Both the position numbers and the translations under genes were made by a program. This document shows positions 63,658 to 64,000 of a DNA stretch of 64,000 nt, in pieces (within the stretch, counting starts at the first letter, position 1; every line of letters begins with the position of its first letter). Source of the stretch: an uncultured Paracoccaceae bacterium. GTDB lineage: Bacteria > Pseudomonadota > Alphaproteobacteria > Rhodobacterales > Rhodobacteraceae. The stretch is taken from assembly GCA_947494445.1 (NCBI GenBank), contig CANLVD010000002.1, forward strand, positions 62,001 through 126,000. Reading direction: 5' to 3'. The notes under the pieces were generated by a model. That model saw only the letters and a program-made list of their open reading frames with translations, had not been told where the DNA came from and searched no databases.

Positions 63658-64000
63658 ATGCAACCCACCAACCTGATCTTTGCAGCAATCGCAGCCCTTG
63701 GCGCTGCTTTTGGGGCATGGTGGGTGGCAGGACAGGCCGTTGGACACCTCGAAGAGAGTACGCAGGCCAGCCTGCAAACGGCCCTTGCCGAGAGTGGCGA
63801 CGGTTGGGTCGAGATCGAACCCGATGGGCTGATCGTGCATTTGACCGGCACAGCGCCGGACGAGACTGCGCGCCTGCGCGTTCTGGAAACACTGGGCCGC
63901 GAAATCAATGGCGCGCGCCTGCGTGACAAGATGATCATCCGCCGGGTCGAAGCCGTCGAAGAGATTGCCTTCTCATTGCAGATCCTGCGCAATGGCGACC
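63658..64000 (+). CDS. OmpA/BON-type cell-envelope protein, N-terminal part (runs off right edge)
   Basis: Begins ATG at 63,658 and is open to the window end (114 codons). An N-terminal hydrophobic segment (LIFAAIAALGAAFGAWWVAG) is followed by a BON-like alpha/beta segment with WVEIEPDGLIVHLTGTAPDE and ARLRVLETLGREI. In related bacteria an OmpA-family protein with a BON domain often follows ubiA (recollection). The peptidoglycan-binding OmpA domain would lie outside the window. Confidence 0.7.
   Translation, partial: MQPTNLIFAAIAALGAAFGAWWVAGQAVGHLEESTQASLQTALAESGDGWVEIEPDGLIVHLTGTAPDETARLRVLETLGREINGARLRDKMIIRRVEAVEEIAFSLQILRNGD

Noticed and set aside
1-64000. CRISPR arrays, rRNA genes, and complete insertion sequences
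   Set aside because: Looked for regularly spaced repeats, rRNA sequence and DDE transposases; none seen.

Overview
The window looks like chromosome from an alphaproteobacterium of the Rhodobacterales (Roseobacter/Rhodobacteraceae type). The grounds are the G+C-rich coding, a TRAP transporter, a fused A/B-type Mrp antiporter operon, glycolate oxidase glcDEF, a plant/alphaproteobacterial-type glutamate-cysteine ligase, UbiA-RsmE-DUF805 neighbourhoods, and an encoded-CCA tRNA-Ser. No species can be named from sequence reading alone.

Region 1 (1-4491) is metabolic: the start of an FMN-dependent alpha-hydroxy-acid dehydrogenase (minus strand), a complete DctP-DctQ-DctM TRAP transporter, and a convergent LysR regulator. 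Region 2 (about 4.5-11.4 kb) is accessory: a helicase-IV-like UvrD-family protein with C-terminal zinc fingers, a DUF3883-type nuclease-fold protein, a hairpin-rich non-coding stretch, and a tyrosine integrase (int1) reading leftwards. Region 3 (11,386-22,975) is an 11.6 kb integrative island. Its ends are set by a 14-bp direct repeat identical to the 3' end of tRNA-Ser(GCT). Inside it are a P4-type integrase (int2), a type III restriction-modification pair (mod, res), two adjacent genes I do not recognise, an excisionase-like HTH protein, an HTH plus zinc-ribbon protein, and a second tyrosine recombinase. A paired repeat with a GTGGGAAC core occurs at both ends of the island (20 of 21 bases identical), as expected for integrase arm sites. 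Int1 has its own triple repeat just left of 11,386, so this looks like two elements stacked at one tRNA site.

Region 4 (22,962-64,000) is mainly housekeeping. In order it holds tRNA-Ser, an RTX-repeat protein, gamma-glutamyltransferase, a six-gene mrp/pha Na+/H+ antiporter operon, a small exported protein, Hsp20, a trypsin-like protease, glcDEF, DUF599, YqgE, a DsbD-like domain protein and an RND efflux pair. Next come a minus-strand operon (Sel1-like, UDG, LysE, MoaB, NUDIX), pyrB with a zinc-site-less pyrC homologue, plsY, three DUF805 membrane proteins around a GbsR-type regulator with a striking palindromic operator, and an operon ending in gshA. The window closes with an unusual charged exported-protein-like gene, rsmE, ubiA and the start of an OmpA/BON-type protein.

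The most interesting material is the tRNA-Ser island with its unrecognised two-gene cassette behind the type III R-M genes, the helicase/DUF3883 pair beside int1, the eCIS/polymorphic-toxin-like protein at 60,794, and several homologues that have lost hallmark residues (the PyrC-like protein and the UDG).
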